Shown: positions 33,982 to 42,016, numbered from the stretch's first letter. The stretch is 64,000 bases of DNA from Alistipes sp. (GCA_017399485.1 JAFQCA010000025.1:62001-126000), one strand, 5' to 3'. The notes: generated by a model not told the origin, from the letters alone. A program made the numbers and translations.

Positions 33982-35361
33982 ATGAAAAGATTAATTTTCG
34001 CGGTGTTGGCTGTAACGCTTATGGCTGCACCAATGGCAAATGCACAGAGAGTAAGCAAGGACGCTCTCACATCAAGATTAACAAAGGCTGATGCTACTAT
34101 TGCAGATGCAAAGAAGGCATCAAAGGCTACTACTTGGCTTAAGCACGCACAAGAGTGCTATAAGATTTTGTCTGCTCCTACTGCCGATATCTTTGTAGGT
34201 ATGCCTTTCGAGGAGGCTCAAATCAACATCGGTAAGCCGGAGTCATCTAACGCCAATGTAACTCTCAACGGTAAGGCTTATACCGAGCATATCTATCCTT
34301 GGTTGAAGTTGTATGTAGGTGCCGATAACAAGATTGGTACTTGGGTAATGACTCAGCAGGTTAGCGACAAGGACTTGGTAGGTGCAATTATGAGTTCTTA
34401 CAATAAGGCTTTGGAGTTGGATGCAAAGAAGATGATTGAGCCAGTAAGTGAGGGGCTTACTATGCTTGAGAACTATCTTAACCAGAGCGCAAGTGTTGCT
34501 ATGGACGCAGGTCTTAACAAACTCGCAGCCGAGTATTATGCTCGCGCATACGCTGTTCAGGAGTCTGCAGGTTTTACAGGTGTTCCCAACTTGCAGTATC
34601 TTTTCTATTCAGGTTTCCTTTATGTAGTTGATGCACAGACTACTAATAATAAGGCTTCTTATGCTTCTGGTTCAGTTGTTTTGAACAAGGCTTTGCAGTC
34701 AGGTTATACAGATGAGGAGGGTAACATCTACTACTACCTCTACCTCTGCTACTTCGGTCAGGATGACTCTTCGGTACGCGTTGCTAACCTTCAGCGTGCA
34801 AAACAACTCTTGATGGAGGGTTTGTCAAAGTATCCCAAGAACGACAAGATTGTTGAGGGTCTTATCAATATCTATACTACAGCCGATAGCGGCTCATTGG
34901 GTGACCCCAGCGAGTTGATTAATATGGTTGATGCAGCTTTGGCACGTGACCCCAAGAACCGCGATATGTGGTATGGTCGTGGTCGTATCTTCTTCAGCCT
35001 GAAGAACTATGAGGAGAGTATCGCATCGTTCAAGAAGGTTGCAGAACTCGACCCCAAGGATGCACAGGTTCAGTTCTTTATTGGTTACTTCTACCTCGTA
35101 CAGGCTGATTCTATGAATGACGAGATTAACAAGAAGGACTATAAGAGCAACGCCGAGTTTAACGAGGACCAGGAGAAGGTAAAGAGTGTATATCGCGCTG
35201 CTATTCCTTACTTGGAGAAGTCTTACGAACTCAATCCTAAGGATTTGCGTAACGTAGAACTTGCCAAGGAGGTTACTTTCAAACTTCGTGACGAGGAGGG
35301 TATGATGCCTAAGTATGAGAAGTATAACAAGGCATATCAGGAGTTGAAGGGTGCAAAATAA
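33982..35361 (+). CDS. Tetratricopeptide-repeat protein, exported
   Basis: A 459-residue protein with a signal peptide (1-21, PMANAQ). TPR-like helix pairs run across the chain, clearest at about 310-370 (DPKNRDMWYGRGRIFFSLKNYEESIASFKKVAELDPKDAQ) and at the end (YLEKSYELNPKDLRNVELAKEV). It lies 63 bp after gyrA, and such a pairing is common in Bacteroidales. Its codon use looks like that of well-expressed genes. It is probably a periplasmic scaffold; no catalytic motif is seen and no function can be assigned. Confidence 0.82.
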   Translation: MKRLIFAVLAVTLMAAPMANAQRVSKDALTSRLTKADATIADAKKASKATTWLKHAQECYKILSAPTADIFVGMPFEEAQINIGKPESSNANVTLNGKAYTEHIYPWLKLYVGADNKIGTWVMTQQVSDKDLVGAIMSSYNKALELDAKKMIEPVSEGLTMLENYLNQSASVAMDAGLNKLAAEYYARAYAVQESAGFTGVPNLQYLFYSGFLYVVDAQTTNNKASYASGSVVLNKALQSGYTDEEGNIYYYLYLCYFGQDDSSVRVANLQRAKQLLMEGLSKYPKNDKIVEGLINIYTTADSGSLGDPSELINMVDAALARDPKNRDMWYGRGRIFFSLKNYEESIASFKKVAELDPKDAQVQFFIGYFYLVQADSMNDEINKKDYKSNAEFNEDQEKVKSVYRAAIPYLEKSYELNPKDLRNVELAKEVTFKLRDEEGMMPKYEKYNKAYQELKGAK

Positions 35362-35397
35362 TCTTTCGCTGATATAATACCTTATTTATAATATTGA

Positions 35398-35433
35398 GAT
35401 GGCTTTCCCTAAAGCGGAGAGCCATCTTTTTTT
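35398..35433 (+). terminator. Terminator of the gyrA-TPR unit
   Basis: Stem GATGGCT / AGCCATC followed by seven T, 37 bp after the TPR gene. Confidence 0.83.
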
Positions 35434-35528
35434 GTCGTGATTTGTTAATGTCGATTGCTGTATGATAGTATTTATTGTGCCGTTTGTTGAATAAAATTTA
35501 TCATCTGTGAAATAAAATTAAATAAAAA

Positions 35529-35559
35529 TTTGATTTTATTAAAACAATGTTTAATTTTG
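35529..35559 (+). promoter_or_regulatory. Promoter of the DUF2089 gene
   Basis: TTTG (35529-35532), 19 bp, TAATTTTG (35552-35559). It predicts a leader of about 65 nt before the ATG at 35632. Confidence 0.65.
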
Positions 35560-35631
35560 TCGTAGAGGTTGCTTGCAAATGTGTATGGCGACTGGATATT
35601 GAAGATAAACAATGTTAAATGGATGTAGTTT

Positions 35632-35910
35632 ATGCAGACACAAAAACGATTACCTAAAATTTGCCCTGCGTGCGGAGGTGGCCTTAAGGTGCATACGATG
35701 CACTGCGCAGGTTGCGGCACGAAAATCGAGGGAGACTATAAACTGCCAGCCTTAATGCGCCTGTCGGAGGATGATTTGCAATTTGTGCAGGATTATATCT
35801 TGTGTGGCGGCTCGTTGAAGGAGATGGCTGTGAAGTTGCAGGTGAGTTATCCGACGGTGAGAAATCGTCTGGACGATATCATCGAAGCATTAAATGCTAT
35901 GCAACTTTGA
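35632..35910 (+). CDS. DUF2089-type zinc-ribbon/HTH protein
   Basis: A 92-residue protein. A zinc ribbon lies at the N-terminus (CPACGG at about 11-16 and CAGCG at about 26-30), followed by a helix-turn-helix region (SLKEMAVKLQVSYPTVRNRLDDIIEAL, about 62-88). This is the DUF2089 layout, likely a small transcription regulator. It is followed 48 bp later by a Yip1-like membrane gene, which may be its regulatory target or co-transcribed partner. Confidence 0.85.
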   Translation: MQTQKRLPKICPACGGGLKVHTMHCAGCGTKIEGDYKLPALMRLSEDDLQFVQDYILCGGSLKEMAVKLQVSYPTVRNRLDDIIEALNAMQL

Positions 35911-35958
35911 GGGTAGGATGTTATTGAAAAAGTTGTAAAATTATAAAATCGGAGAACT

Positions 35959-36519
35959 ATGAAAAAGTTTCTAAATCCATTCAAAGTTATGACCCTGCGT
36001 ACGGCTATATGCTGGGGTATTGCATTCCTGATACTTACCTCTATATATTTTTGGCAGTTGGGGTTGCGTTTGACATCGCTTACGCAGTTTAATTATCTTA
36101 ACGACAGATTGTGGGCTGCTACGTTGCGTCAAATTGTTGCGTGGTTGTTGTGTAGTGTGGTATTCTATGTTATAGGTTTGGCGGCCTCGCGTTCAAAGAT
36201 TCGTTTCTGGGATGTCGCGTCGTATAATCTATTTGCTCGCTTGCCGTTTGATTTATCTACTTTGATATTTGCTATTCCCGTAGTGCGCAGTGTTATGGCG
36301 CTACTTGCAGAGGGTAGCATTACAACGGCAATGCAGTATCACGGAACGCTGACATCGGTAGGACTTTTTTCGGCTGTATTCTCTGTCTGGTATTTCGTAT
36401 GGTCATATTACGCATTCTCGGTGGCTACCAACCTCAAGGGTGGTAAGGGTATTACGCTGTTTATAGTCGGTTGGATTGTGGCCTATGTAATTTCAGGCTT
36501 TGCGCTGAGTATGTTTTAG
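35959..36519 (+). CDS. Yip1-like multi-pass membrane protein
   Basis: A 186-residue protein with about five hydrophobic segments (about 17-38, 53-73, 88-112, 128-150, 162-184). The N-terminal NPFKVMTLRTAICWG and overall topology resemble the Yip1/DUF1282 domain. Function unknown. It probably forms an operon with the DUF2089 gene. Confidence 0.7.
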   Translation: MKKFLNPFKVMTLRTAICWGIAFLILTSIYFWQLGLRLTSLTQFNYLNDRLWAATLRQIVAWLLCSVVFYVIGLAASRSKIRFWDVASYNLFARLPFDLSTLIFAIPVVRSVMALLAEGSITTAMQYHGTLTSVGLFSAVFSVWYFVWSYYAFSVATNLKGGKGITLFIVGWIVAYVISGFALSMF

Positions 36520-36576
36520 GGAAGGGCATAAAGACCTTTTTAGGTTATATAAAGAGAATATTTTTACCATCAACTA

Positions 36577-36608
36577 TTGCGATTTTACATTATTTTTCTA
36601 TACCTTTG
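36577..36608 (+). promoter_or_regulatory. Promoter of the small-peptide / fimbrillin-like unit
   Basis: TTG (36577-36579), 21 bp, TACCTTTG (36601-36608). It predicts a leader of nearly 200 nt before the small gene at 36814. Confidence 0.6.
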
Positions 36609-36741
36609 TGTAAATATTAGGGTTATGGGTAATATTATTAACATATCTTGTGGTCGTATCTGGGAAATAATTCACTCAGATATGAAACGAATTGCCCCCC
36701 CCTATGCGCCCATAACTGATTGTAAATCAATAATATATCGT

Positions 36742-36778
36742 AAGTTATGCCCGATGATTTTGTCATCGGGCATAACTT
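36742..36778 (+). promoter_or_regulatory. Perfect 16-bp stem-loop in the leader of the small-peptide unit
   Basis: Two arms of 16 bases (AAGTTATGCCCGATGA and its exact complement) enclose a five-base loop. There is no T run after it, so it is not an ordinary terminator. It lies 35 bp before the ATG of the 43-residue peptide gene. It may stabilise the message, be a regulator binding site, or be a weak terminator for readthrough control. Confidence 0.55.
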
Positions 36779-36813
36779 CTTGTATCTATGTTTAACCTAT
36801 AAATAATAAATGT

Positions 36814-36945
36814 ATGGAGAAGAAAAACTATGTTGCACCCGAAGTTGAGGTGTTGGAGATTGCCGTAGAGCAGGGTTTTGCCCAGAGTGGAGTAGGTGGA
36901 GAGCCTAAGTTTGGAGGTTTTGGACCCGAGCAGGATTGGGGTTAA
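36814..36945 (+). CDS. 43-residue acidic Gly-rich peptide
   Basis: A short gene from the ATG at 36814 to the TAA at 36943. The peptide starts MEKKNYVAPEVEVLEIAVEQ, continues with GFAQSG, and ends in a Gly/Phe-rich acidic tail finishing DWG. The N-terminal pattern (Lys-rich start, Y-x-APEVEVLEI, then G-F-A-x-S-G) is a recurring type of small Bacteroidales protein of unknown function, frequently placed before fimbrillin-like lipoproteins, as here (49 bp). There is no signal peptide. The change from a beta-prone leader-like part to a glycine-rich tail near the G-F-A-x-S-G stretch looks like a leader/core layout, but no modifying enzyme is nearby. Confidence 0.65.
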   Translation: MEKKNYVAPEVEVLEIAVEQGFAQSGVGGEPKFGGFGPEQDWG

Positions 36946-36994
36946 TCCGAAAACGAATCAAAGAAAGTTAACGATTAAATTACTAATTAGAAAG

Positions 36995-37810
36995 ATGAAA
37001 AAATTTATTTATGCAATTAGTGCATTTGCCGTAATATTCGCGGTAGGTTGCTCAAAGGATGAGGTTGAAAATCCTGCACCAGAGTATGATATAGTTGTAA
37101 ATATGGAGAAGCCTTCGTTTGGCGATGACACTCGTGCTGCTCGTACCTCGTGGGAGAATGGTGACGTGGTTTATATTAACTTTAATGCTGATATTAGTAC
37201 TGCTGAAAAATATTTGACACTAACTTATAACGCAGGCACTTGGGCTCCTAATTGGGTTGGAACAACAGCCGCAGATATTGTTGCCGTAGGAAACGGCACT
37301 TTGACTGCAGGCTATACTAATGGAACATTCGGCACAAATTATCCTATGTATATGTCTAACCTACAATATCTATACTGTCGTACAAATGAAGCAGGTTGTG
37401 TTATGGTATGTGAAAATGGTAAATACACAGTTTCGGGCAATACCATCACTTTGGATATTACAATGGTTCCCAAATGTGCACAGGTTACAGTCAAGGGTCT
37501 GCAAGTAGAGGATAATTGGACGCTGAAATGTAGTTGTTTGGTCCAGGTGCGCGGTTTTTCTCTTGGTGCTGCTACTATTGGTACTGCAAACGGTGAAGAA
37601 AATGGTAGTCTTGCTGGTTTTGCAAATGCAGATGGAGTATCTTTCTATGGTTATAATTCTGGGTCCTCTCCAGAAGATATTATATTCACTCTTACTAATG
37701 GCGAGAAGACTTATACTCGTACATTTACCAGTAAGGTACTTACAAACGGAATGGCGATTATTATGAATGGTCCTTCAACTTCTGGAGCGTGGGAGGAGGT
37801 GGCAGAGTAA
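36995..37810 (+). CDS. Fimbrillin-family-like lipoprotein
   Basis: A 271-residue lipoprotein from the ATG at 36995. An upstream in-frame start would overlap the 43-residue gene and lose the signal peptide. Lipobox FAVGC (Cys17). After it comes the fimbrillin-like pattern with DDTRAARTSWENGDVVYINF, where TR is a candidate Arg-gingipain-like processing position and W-E-x-G-D is a family mark, and then beta-rich repeats to the end. By family it is a surface pilin or pilus-tip-like subunit. It is in the same transcription unit as the 43-residue peptide, and a terminator follows. Confidence 0.78.
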   Translation: MKKFIYAISAFAVIFAVGCSKDEVENPAPEYDIVVNMEKPSFGDDTRAARTSWENGDVVYINFNADISTAEKYLTLTYNAGTWAPNWVGTTAADIVAVGNGTLTAGYTNGTFGTNYPMYMSNLQYLYCRTNEAGCVMVCENGKYTVSGNTITLDITMVPKCAQVTVKGLQVEDNWTLKCSCLVQVRGFSLGAATIGTANGEENGSLAGFANADGVSFYGYNSGSSPEDIIFTLTNGEKTYTRTFTSKVLTNGMAIIMNGPSTSGAWEEVAE

Positions 37811-37830
37811 AAACTCATATACCTCTATAG

Positions 37831-37866
37831 AAAAATCCGCTGGCATTGGTCAGCGGATTTTGTTTT
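37831..37866 (+). terminator. Terminator of the fimbrillin-like unit
   Basis: Stem AAAATCCGCTG / CAGCGGATTTT followed by a T-rich stretch. Confidence 0.83.
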
Positions 37867-37896
37867 GGAAATTTATGGTTTAGTGTTTAAGAGTAG

Positions 37897-38076
37897 TTGT
37901 CATTGCGAAGGAGCGTAGCGACTGTGGCAATCTCCTTCATCGAAGAACGTGGGGGATTAATCCGCCTTTGGCGTCTTTTCACTGCTACGGCTCGGCAAAG
38001 TATGAAAATCATACTCTGCTCTCGCTCTAATCGCAGCGTTACCACGTCGGACTAAATACCTCCTCGTAGTGACAAA
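37897..38076. repeat. MITE-like inverted-repeat element B
   Basis: About 180 bp with imperfect terminal inverted repeats (TTGTCATTGCGAAGGAG at one end, CTCCTCGTAGTGACAAA at the other). No coding frame. The left end continues GCGTAGCGACTGTGGCAATC, a form of the GTCATTGCGAggagcgaagcgac...gcaatctcc repeat seen in many bacterial genomes. A shorter remnant is at 57668. It probably is a non-autonomous element or a structured intergenic palindrome. Confidence 0.6.
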
Positions 38077-38083
38077 CAAAATA

Positions 38084-38114
38084 AAGAGCAGAACTTTTTA
38101 GTTCTGCTCTTTTC
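38084..38114 (-). terminator. Terminator of the tRNA-Pro transcript
   Basis: Stem AAGAGCAGAAC / GTTCTGCTCTT with a six-base loop and T-rich tail on the minus strand, 8 bp beyond the 3' end of the tRNA-Pro(CGG) gene. Confidence 0.75.
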
Positions 38115-38121
38115 ACATCCG

Positions 38122-38196
38122 TCGGGATAACAGGATTCGAACCTGTGACCCCCAACTCCCGAAGCTGGTGCGCTAACCGGACTGCGCTACATCCCG
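38122..38196 (-). tRNA. tRNA-Pro (anticodon CGG)
   Basis: A 75-nt cloverleaf on the minus strand. The acceptor begins CGGGATG and ends TATCCCG plus discriminator A. The D arm is GTCCGGTTAGCGC-like, the anticodon loop TTCGGGA reads CGG, and the T arm has GGTTCGAATCC. CCA is not encoded. It is the second gene in a two-tRNA transcript. Confidence 0.95.
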
Positions 38197-38227
38197 ATGC
38201 TCAATATGTCAAAATTGAAATCTCTTG

Positions 38228-38302
38228 TCGGGATACCAGGATTCGAACCTGGGACCCCCTGCTCCCAAAGCAGGTGCGCTAACCGGACTGCGCTACATCC
38301 CG
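38228..38302 (-). tRNA. tRNA-Pro (anticodon TGG)
   Basis: A 75-nt cloverleaf on the minus strand, nearly identical to its neighbour outside the anticodon and T arms. The anticodon loop TTTGGGA reads TGG. CCA is not encoded. It is separated by 31 bp from the CGG gene, and both share the promoter at 38365-38395, so they arose by tandem duplication. Confidence 0.96.
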
Positions 38303-38364
38303 AAATTTTGTTGTCGTACCCTCGTTTTATAGGGCTACAAACGAAATATTCTCATTTCGTGGGG

Positions 38365-38395
38365 CAAAGATATGTAACTTTTTCGTCTTATACAA
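38365..38395 (-). promoter_or_regulatory. Promoter of the tRNA-Pro pair
   Basis: On the minus strand TTG (38395-38393), 20 bp, TATCTTTG (38372-38365). This exact consensus match lies about 63 bp before the first tRNA. Confidence 0.75.
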
Positions 38396-38424
38396 GTTTT
38401 TGAGATGCTTTTTTATATAAAAGC

Positions 38425-38456
38425 AACCCGATGAGTCTGCCATATCTCACCGGGTT
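38425..38456 (-). terminator. Terminator of the EEP lipoprotein pair
   Basis: Stem AACCCGGTGAG / CTCATCGGGTT (one mismatch) with a T-containing tail on the minus strand, 30 bp after the stop at 38486. Confidence 0.65.
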
Positions 38457-38485
38457 GGTAGTAGTTAAACTGTGATGTTGTTGTG

Positions 38486-39316
38486 TTATAATTTCACATC
38501 AACATATACCGCATAGTGGTCCGAAGCCTTTTTCATATCACCTGCATTTGACTCTGTTATAACTGCAGTGTTAATAATCTGTGCAGGCTTAGCATTGTTG
38601 TTGAGTTGCAATATGTAGTCAATGCAGGGCTTATTGCTGTTCTCAACAGTTGTTCCACTTGAGGTTTGTGAAATTATAGTCCAATCTTTACGAAACTCCG
38701 CCATCATCGTGTCGTTGGGGTATGCGTTCATATCACCACCCAAGAATACGGGCTTTTTTGACTCCCCATAGAGTTTCTTAATCTCTGCGCTAAGATACTC
38801 TACTTGAGACGGTTGCCCGCCGTTTAGATGAGTGCAGGCCATAACATAGTTCTTATACTCCACAATGGTGAGAACGCGTGGCTCACTCTTCTCCTTGACG
38901 GGGATAGGTATATGTAGAGTTTTAAGGATTTTCTTCTCCTTGCCCATTACGCCTGTGCCGTACTTGCCACCTTTGTAGTCAATGGCCGGGCCATAATAGA
39001 AGTTCCATTTGGGGCCACAAGATTCCGCAATAGACTTTAATTGGAAGTAATCGTTACGAGTGTTACAACTGTCGAGTTCTTGTATGGCAACGACATCCGT
39101 CTGGGACTCATTGATTACATCGGCCAATAATTGTACGTTGTTCTCTTTGGTGAAGTTTGCGTCAATAAACTTGCATATCGCCCCCACGTTGTATGTCATA
39201 ATGCGTATTGCCCCTTTGGGTTTTGGTGTAATGGGTGATTGGCACTCATCACTATTCCCGCAAGCCGTCAGGATGATGATGCTCAATGTAGTTAAAATTG
39301 AATATATGGCCTTCAT
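38486..39316 (-). CDS. EEP family lipoprotein (second of a tandem pair)
   Basis: A 276-residue lipoprotein with lipobox IILTAC (Cys19). EEP phosphodiesterase motifs: MTYNVGAIC, AIQELDSCN (metal Glu), GGDMNAYPND (in place of GDFN) and SDHYAVY at the end. It lies 14 bp after its paralogue at 39331 and is co-transcribed with it. The envelope location is clear; the substrate is unknown. It is somewhat more divergent than the other two EEP proteins in the window. Confidence 0.87.
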   Translation of the reverse strand: MKAIYSILTTLSIIILTACGNSDECQSPITPKPKGAIRIMTYNVGAICKFIDANFTKENNVQLLADVINESQTDVVAIQELDSCNTRNDYFQLKSIAESCGPKWNFYYGPAIDYKGGKYGTGVMGKEKKILKTLHIPIPVKEKSEPRVLTIVEYKNYVMACTHLNGGQPSQVEYLSAEIKKLYGESKKPVFLGGDMNAYPNDTMMAEFRKDWTIISQTSSGTTVENSNKPCIDYILQLNNNAKPAQIINTAVITESNAGDMKKASDHYAVYVDVKL

Positions 39317-39330
39317 ATCTCCGTTCGCGA

Positions 39331-40089
39331 TTAATTAATCTTTACGTTTGCAACAATCGGGCGGTGGTCCGACTCTACGGGCGCCTCGATTACGCTGTGT
39401 CCCGATACCTCGAATTTGGCTACGTGGTCACTCTTGAGCAAGCAGATGTAATCAATCTCAATCTCAGGCTTGTTCGCGGGGAATGTCAGTGATGCACCCT
39501 CCTTCTTGAAGATTTCGAAGTGCTTGGCCATAAGTTGCATAGCCTCCTCGTCGGGCTCGGCATTGAAGTCGCCTGCAAGCATTACGGGCTTGTCGAGTTT
39601 CGACAATTCGTCGATGATGATACCTACCGAAGTGGTACGGTCAGCAGCGTGCAACGACAGGTGAGTAGAGCAGTAGTAATAATCCTCCAACTCGACAATC
39701 AATAGAGAACGGGGCTCCGAACGGCAGGGTAGTGCTACGCGGCGGTGTGACAGCGGTTTCTCTTTGGTCAACATTCCTATGCCGTACTTGCCACCTTGAA
39801 AATCTATCGAGCCGGCAAATGTGGGGTACATACCCGTTAGGTCGGCCAGGTTTTTTAATACGTCTTGTCCTGCGTGGCGTGTAGCCATACTGTCCAACTC
39901 CTGAATTGCTACCGCATCGACATTGGCATTTTTGATAACATTGGCAACGCGCTCATAGTCGGTCTTGCCATCCAAACCATCGCAATTGCGTACATTATAG
40001 CACATTACGCGCGTAGATGTTGAGTTGTTGCACGCAACACTGCAACACAATGCAACGGCAAAGAGAAAAATTGTAACTATCCTTTTCAT
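39331..40089 (-). CDS. EEP family lipoprotein (first of a tandem pair)
   Basis: A 252-residue lipoprotein with lipobox CCSVAC (Cys20). It has motifs MCYNVRNCDG, AIQELDS, AGDFNAEPDEE and SDHRPIV, the complete EEP catalytic set. It shares with the protein at 14369 the order of motifs, the length and the lipoprotein form, which suggests in-genome duplication. It probably hydrolyses phosphodiester or phosphate-ester substrates at the cell surface. Confidence 0.88.
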   Translation of the reverse strand: MKRIVTIFLFAVALCCSVACNNSTSTRVMCYNVRNCDGLDGKTDYERVANVIKNANVDAVAIQELDSMATRHAGQDVLKNLADLTGMYPTFAGSIDFQGGKYGIGMLTKEKPLSHRRVALPCRSEPRSLLIVELEDYYYCSTHLSLHAADRTTSVGIIIDELSKLDKPVMLAGDFNAEPDEEAMQLMAKHFEIFKKEGASLTFPANKPEIEIDYICLLKSDHVAKFEVSGHSVIEAPVESDHRPIVANVKIN

Positions 40090-40181
40090 AACTAAATGTT
40101 TTTGTTTGGTGTAAAATTACCTCTTTTCTTCCGAAAAATATATTAAAGCGAGAAAAAATGTAAAAAAAAGTTGTAAAAAAG

Positions 40182-40213
40182 TTGCAGATATAAAATTTTT
40201 ATACATATCTTTG
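40182..40213 (+). promoter_or_regulatory. Promoter of the SPFH gene run
   Basis: TTG (40182-40184), 21 bp, TATCTTTG (40206-40213), with a leader of about 63 nt to the ATG at 40283. Confidence 0.68.
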
Positions 40214-40282
40214 TGATATCAAAATGATATTAAAACGAAGAGCAAAAAATTAATTAATGTCAAACTAAATACTATTTGCTTT

Positions 40283-41233
40283 ATGGAGAACAAGAATTTT
40301 GAGTACACAGGTTGGAAAATCAATGGATTTGTAGCGTTGGTTTTGATTTTGGCGGCTATTGCGGCTGGTGTGGTAATGATTGTGAGAGGTGCCGAGACTG
40401 AGGTTCCTGGTGGTCCTATACTTGTGGTGTCGGGTATTGTCCTTATTCTCTTGGCCTTGATTGCCTGCAAAGGTTTTCTCTTGTTGGAGCCCAACGAGGC
40501 CCGCGTGTTGACCTTCTTTGGTAAGTATCGTGGCTCGTTTTATAATACAGGTTTCTGGTGGGTTAATTTCCTTATGTCATCAAAGAATATATCGTTGCGT
40601 GCGCGTAACCTTAATGCCGAGCCTATAAAGGTGAACGACAAGTCGGGTAATCCCATTATGATTGGTTTGGTGCTCGTATGGCGTCTGAAGCGAGATGAGA
40701 TTTATCGCTCGGTTTTCGATATCGATGCTACTGCTGATAGTTCGGGTATGGTAACCCAGAGCAGTCGTATGCGTATGTTGGAGAACTTCGTGTCGGTACA
40801 GAGCGATGCGGCTTTGCGTCAAGTTGCAGGTTGCTATGCTTACGATAATAATTTGTCAGGTGAGGAGGAAGAGGTTACACTCCGCAGCAGTAGTGAGGAG
40901 ATTAACAATCTTTTGGAGGAGCGTCTGTCAGAGCGTTTGGCTATTGCAGGTATCGAGGTTGTAGAGGCTCGTATCAACTATCTGGCTTATGCTCCCGAAA
41001 TTGCAGCCGTTATGTTGCGTCGTCAGCAGGCCGATGCGATTATTGCTGCACGTGAAAAGATTGTCGAGGGTGCAGTTTCGATGGTTAAAATGGCTTTGGA
41101 TAAGTTGTCTACCGATGAGGTTGTCGAGTTGGATGATGAGCGCAAGGCGGCTATGGTTACCAATATGTTGGTAGTGTTGTGTGCCGATGAATCAGCACAG
41201 CCCGTAGTCAATGCAGGTACTATGCATCATTAA
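40283..41233 (+). CDS. SPFH (stomatin/prohibitin/flotillin) domain protein
   Basis: A 316-residue protein with two N-terminal membrane segments (about 14-35 and 46-66) and an SPFH domain from about 68 (NEARVLTFFGKYRGSFYNTGFWWVNF) to about 290, with the terminal helical part AVSMVKMALDKLSTDEVVELDDERKA. By family it forms membrane-bound oligomers that organise membrane proteins or proteolysis. The next gene, 9 bp on, encodes a small ribbon-helix-helix protein. Confidence 0.9.
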   Translation: MENKNFEYTGWKINGFVALVLILAAIAAGVVMIVRGAETEVPGGPILVVSGIVLILLALIACKGFLLLEPNEARVLTFFGKYRGSFYNTGFWWVNFLMSSKNISLRARNLNAEPIKVNDKSGNPIMIGLVLVWRLKRDEIYRSVFDIDATADSSGMVTQSSRMRMLENFVSVQSDAALRQVAGCYAYDNNLSGEEEEVTLRSSSEEINNLLEERLSERLAIAGIEVVEARINYLAYAPEIAAVMLRRQQADAIIAAREKIVEGAVSMVKMALDKLSTDEVVELDDERKAAMVTNMLVVLCADESAQPVVNAGTMHH

Positions 41234-41242
41234 TATAACGTA

Positions 41243-41446
41243 ATGGCAAAGAAAAACGAAAATAAAAGTTTTGTACTGCGTGTCGATGCCGCTACGATGG
41301 ACGCATTGGAGCGGTGGGCAGACGATGAGTTTCGCAGCATCAATGGGCAACTGCAATGGATTATTGCAGATGCCCTGCGACGCAGCGGAAGGTTGAAGAA
41401 AGCCAAAGAGGAGTCGCAGGATAAGGTTGATAATGAGATTAAATAG
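41243..41446 (+). CDS. Arc-like ribbon-helix-helix small protein
   Basis: A 67-residue protein with an Arc-type fold: a beta strand KSFVLRVDAATMDALERWA, helices up to SINGQLQWIIADALRRSG, and a lysine-rich tail. Arc-like proteins next to SPFH genes are a repeated pairing in Bacteroidota. It may bind DNA as a dimer and regulate the unit, but no toxin partner is present, so it is not called an antitoxin. Confidence 0.75.
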   Translation: MAKKNENKSFVLRVDAATMDALERWADDEFRSINGQLQWIIADALRRSGRLKKAKEESQDKVDNEIK

Positions 41447-41528
41447 GTGTGAACGATGTGTGGTGTTTTTGTGGTGTTTATGGTTGCAATCGCTATGAGG
41501 GTTGTTAATCTTATTAAGTAGTGATTTT

Positions 41529-41957
41529 ATGGGCGAGTTCAATAAAAAGTGGTTCCATATTGTATGGATGGGACTGTTGTTTGCCTCTTTGGTGATAGAT
41601 TATATCCAGCGTATGTCGGATGCACAGTGGGCGCACAGCGAGGCCATTGAGATGTTGGATACTATATTGTTGTGGATAGTCTTCCCGCTGACGGTACTGT
41701 TGTTTATCTTGCACAATATACAGATGTGGCGTCAGGGTGCGCGATATTTCTGGCGTCAGTGGCAGAAGGGTGCAACAGCCATATTGGTAAGTGGCGGATT
41801 GGCTTTCCTGTTGGTTCTAATAGTCAAGAAATGCAAAGGCGAGGCGGTGGAAATCAACAACGAGGCGCGGATGATTATATTGGCAATATTTGCAGTCATA
41901 GGCTTGGTAATAGCATTTGCTCGTTATAAGTTTAAGCATTGGCAAGGCGAAGAGTAG
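41529..41957 (+). CDS. Membrane protein of unknown function
   Basis: A 142-residue protein from the ATG at 41529; an upstream TTG is not preferred. Four membrane segments (about 10-28, 45-65, 79-97, 112-130). No recognisable family. It is located 83 bp after the ribbon-helix-helix gene and 60 bp before another small membrane protein; the three small membrane genes here may be functionally linked. Confidence 0.65.
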   Translation: MGEFNKKWFHIVWMGLLFASLVIDYIQRMSDAQWAHSEAIEMLDTILLWIVFPLTVLLFILHNIQMWRQGARYFWRQWQKGATAILVSGGLAFLLVLIVKKCKGEAVEINNEARMIILAIFAVIGLVIAFARYKFKHWQGEE

Positions 41958-42016
41958 GATATTTCGATAATTATGCTTAACTTTAAGGGTGAAATAATAT
42001 CTTAAACTCTTATAGT

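Noticed and set aside
36577..36795. A 72-residue plus-strand frame between the Yip1-like gene and the small-peptide gene
   Set aside because: It starts inside the promoter and runs through the C-run and the perfect hairpin; its composition is unlike protein, and the region is better explained as a leader.
38122..38302. Tandem tRNA-Pro genes considered as an integration hotspot
   Set aside because: No integrase, direct-repeat attachment site or foreign gene block adjoins them; both flanks are ordinary chromosomal genes.
41243..41446. The ribbon-helix-helix protein considered as an antitoxin
   Set aside because: No toxin-type gene is adjacent; the neighbours are an SPFH protein and membrane proteins.
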